A stretch of DNA of 44,981 nt from Guillardia theta CCMP2712 (lineage: Eukaryota > Cryptophyceae > Pyrenomonadales > Geminigeraceae), in the NCBI RefSeq assembly GCF_000315625.1, contig NW_005434572.1, positions 220,633 to 265,613 on the forward strand, read 5' to 3'. The position numbers were made by a program, and so were the translations under genes. This document shows, piece after piece, positions 42,659-44,981 of this stretch. The notes under the pieces were generated by a model, which had not been told where the DNA came from, ran no database searches, and saw only the letters and a program-made list of their open reading frames with translations. Position 1 is the stretch's first letter, and each line of letters starts with the position of its first letter.

Positions 42659-44194
42659 TCAGTACCTCAAAGCCAATATGCAGGTTGACAACCTGGTCTT
42701 TGGAGCATTTTCTGCGCCAATCATCTGAATGACAAGGTCATATTTGGTGAACACTTCTTCGATCAGAATTACATCAAGTGTCTCCTGCGTCAGGCGATAT
42801 CTTCCGTCTTCGGGGAGTCGTTCCATGACAGCAATCCCGCAGTTTGGCGGGTTGTGTGTGGCCTCGAATTGCTCGACACTCCACTAACGATGCAGCTCAA
42901 AGTCAGAAGTCTATGTTGCTGGTCAAGCGAATCACCTGAAACCATCGCATCAAGAACAATCGGAGCGCCAACCCGTGCGTGATGATAATCACATTTGAGC
43001 CCTCCTGTTTGGATGAGTCAGGTCGTTTAGGAGGCTTCGATTTTGAGGTAGGGCTGAGACAGAAAGGGCACACATCTTCAAGACCTGTAGATGATCTCTA
43101 CGCAAAGTGCCGATAAAGCCTGAAACCCTAATGTACACGTCCAAGCCTGCTTCTCCATTTGGGAAGCGATAAAAAAATCTTCCAAATTTGCTTCTTTCAT
43201 GCCTGTAATGATCAATTAAGAACAAAAAATCAAAGACACAGCAATCCAACTGACTTATTTTGTCGAATGGTATTGAGATTCTGCAGGTTTCCAAACTAAA
43301 CAGCATTTAGCAACCGAATTTGTCAATCATCGTTAAATTACTTGTTGCTCAGCGATTCGAGGTTCCTCGCGCAGGCCTTGAATCTTGAGCCATGGCATCG
43401 CATCATGTGTTTGCAAGCATGTAACATATGCAATAGATTACCTGCTCATAATCTAGAGCTTGAATCAGCTGCCGACAAGTCTGAACTGCGCGTTGATAAG
43501 GGCTGTGATACACGTATACTGGTTCTTCTTTGACCTTGTCAGTAAAGTCAAATATATACCAACACTAGATTTGGATTCGTTACAATCTCTTTGATTTTTG
43601 TCCCTGCGTCCCATGCCTGCCATTCCATCAAATTCACGCATTCACTGTGGCTTCTTGACCTGTCGCAAGCCTCGAGGATTGAGAGCAATCTTCCAATCTG
43701 CTTGATGATTAGGAGACTTGATTGGTCAACACAAAACATTCCTGGTATCTGAGTGTAGAGAATTTCTTGAGTATTACCCTCTGATTCACCATGCCGTACT
43801 AAAATTATTCGTTTCGGTCGTGGCATCTGTGAAGAGTAAGTGAAAAGAACGAACCCTAACCGTTCACCGCCGTCAATGAATTCCGAGTCGGCATTGAATG
43901 AGGTAGTGGTTTCAATCTCTGAATAGACATGTGCCCATTTCTTTGGGAGAACTTGTCAAAGTTTGAAAGGCCCTTCGAGTCTTCTAGATTTATAGCGCTC
44001 GATGATGTTGGAACCTCTGCAGAGGACGAACAGATTGAAAGAGGTTGGCAGGTACTTTGTGCACTGAGTATTGTTGACGGAGACATTGCTGTACATTCTG
44101 GCGGAAAGTGATAATGATCTAGGGGCTGAACAATACTTAATTTGCTTTCAAGAGCAAGAATTTTCTTCTGTTCTGGACAAATTTGACCCTTCAC
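42659..44194 (-). CDS. phosphoglycerate-mutase-like histidine phosphatase
   Basis: The catalytic part runs from 43826 in nine exons summing to 744 nt, 247 aa. The phosphohistidine motif is ILVRHGESEGN. Then come TQIPDWKIALNPRGLRQA, VYVYHSPYQRAVQTCRQL, REEPRIAEQQFGN (with the acid/base Glu region), KFGRFFYRFPNGEAGLDVYIR and the second His in VIIITHGLALRLFLMRWF. These are family features of fungal/plant-type PGM-like phosphatases acting on small phosphate esters; the substrate is unknown. The intron 43698-43741 fits only as GA-AG: it restores IPDWKIAL, whereas the nearby GT gives nonsense. A further in-frame exon (44194-43868, Ser-rich, ending PTRNSLTA) joins through a 41-bp intron. The frame stays open upstream to about 44300, so the true start is not settled. 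It is the last gene, about 0.7 kb from the telomere. Confidence 0.85.
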
Positions 44195-44877
44195 ATCATT
44201 ATCGCTGAAGTCGATGTGGTCAGTTGGACCCGACGATGTTGGAAGTGATACTAAGTTGACGTTTCTGGTCTTGCGGTGCCCCCTTGAAAATATTCCTGTC
44301 CATAGATTCCTGGAATAAAGATGTCATTTACGAGAGATGGCAAATCAAGATTGCACGCTCGAGCTACACCCCCCAGGGACCCCGCATTCTGAGACTCTCG
44401 ATCAAGTCGATGAGAAACAAACTAGTCAAGCAAAATGATCGAACACAACATTGAAAAGTGTAGCAACAACCCCCAGCTCACCGTGTCGAGATTGAACAAA
44501 AGGAACGCATGACAAAGTGCAATTTTCTTGTGCAGCCCTGGTTTAGTCAGGTTTGGGGTTTAGGATTTAGTCAGGGTTTAGCCTAGAATTTAGGATTTAG
44601 GTGGACAAGCCTGAAGGACCGACTGCGCCGGGGTGGAGATGAGGGAAGATGATGAAGAAGAGGAAGACATGGAAGAAGAGCAAGGCGAGGGCAAGGAAGG
44701 AGACGGGGCGAGCCCGTACCGAGCTTGAGCTGCGAACCGAAGGCCAAGGTAAGGCGGGGGCAACTCTTTTGACTTAGGCTGAGAAAGCTGCACGGAGTAG
44801 AAGTAGATGGCGAGGTTAGCACTTTAGGCCGTGTACTCCAAGTACTCGCGCGCCTCTTTCGACTAGAATTGTCTAAG
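44195..44877. other. subtelomeric non-coding region with decayed telomere-like words
   Basis: Near 44540-44600 the words GGTTTAGGATTTAG, GGGTTTAGCC and TTTAGGATTTAGG look like diverged telomere repeats. The left part may include more of the phosphatase gene's 5' end. Pro/Ser-rich short frames on - near 44580-44820 are not supported as genes. Confidence 0.6.
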
Positions 44878-44981
44878 TTTAGGGTTTAGGGTTTAGGGTT
44901 TAGGGTTTTAGGGTTTAGGGTTTAGGGTTTAGGGTTTTAGGGTTTAGGGTTTAGGGTTTAGGGTTTAGGGTGTAGGGTTTA
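44878..44981 (+). repeat. telomere, (TTTAGGG)n
   Basis: About 14 copies of TTTAGGG to the end of the window, with a few TTTTAGGG and one TGTAGGG variant. The G-rich strand reads 5' to 3' toward the right end, as expected for a chromosome end. This heptamer is the Arabidopsis type, also used by several algal lineages. Confidence 0.97.

Overview
This window is nuclear DNA of a microbial alga. Every multi-exon gene is cut by spliceosomal introns, most of them only 39-67 bp long. Two genes encode presequences of the signal-peptide-plus-transit type with Phe at the predicted cleavage site (a Tic20-like protein and an unknown helical protein), which is typical of a secondary plastid of red origin. 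The right edge is a TTTAGGG telomere. Together these best fit a cryptophyte such as Guillardia; the species is an inference from these features, not a match I could run. No virus, prophage, CRISPR array, rRNA or convincing tRNA was seen.

Layout, left to right. 518-1892 (-): small membrane-anchored protein with a disordered tail rich in RRxS motifs. 3595-4685 (-): EF-hand protein. 4855-6013: three tandem-repeat tracts. 6026-12492 (-): ZNFX1-like SF1 helicase with NF-X1 and RZ zinc fingers; its N-terminus probably runs into a 1-kb minisatellite that contains a 100-N assembly gap. 13690-14240: first of three G+C-rich non-coding blocks. 14321-14797 (+): ribosome-assembly factor RLP24. 15132-16935 (-): MIT-domain protein with SEK repeats. 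17898-24157 (+): a 32-exon gene that joins a kelch propeller, coiled coils and a Fic AMP-transferase domain. 24433-25341 (-): SAR1 GTPase. 25685-26460: second G+C-rich block. 27290-27755 (+): small Gly-rich/Cys-tailed protein. 29511-32198 (+): PH-RhoGAP-TPR protein. 32293-33794: long, nearly perfect inverted repeat. 35601-36304 (+): Tic20-like protein. 36698-38057 (-): plastid-targeted protein of unknown function. 38572-39861 (+): membrane-anchored protein of an amidotransferase-like type. 40010-40440: third G+C-rich block. 40824-42245 (+): membrane DnaJ protein. 42659-44194 (-): phosphoglycerate-mutase-like histidine phosphatase. 44878-44981: telomere.

The genes are ordinary eukaryotic housekeeping and signalling genes with separate promoters; nothing suggests an operon. 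Thematic links are loose: SAR1 and the MIT protein point to membrane traffic, RhoGAP to small-GTPase signalling, RLP24 and the ZNFX1-like protein to RNA work, and Tic20 plus the unknown helical protein to the plastid.

The two strongest novelties are the kelch-Fic fusion, whose Fic motif is fully canonical once the short introns are placed, and the splice sites. Besides GT-AG, seven introns fit only GC-AG and three fit only GA-AG; all three GA donors read AG|GAAT. Gene models were built by hand from protein continuity, splice signals and reading-frame closure. Where I give a protein length, the exon lengths sum to a multiple of three.
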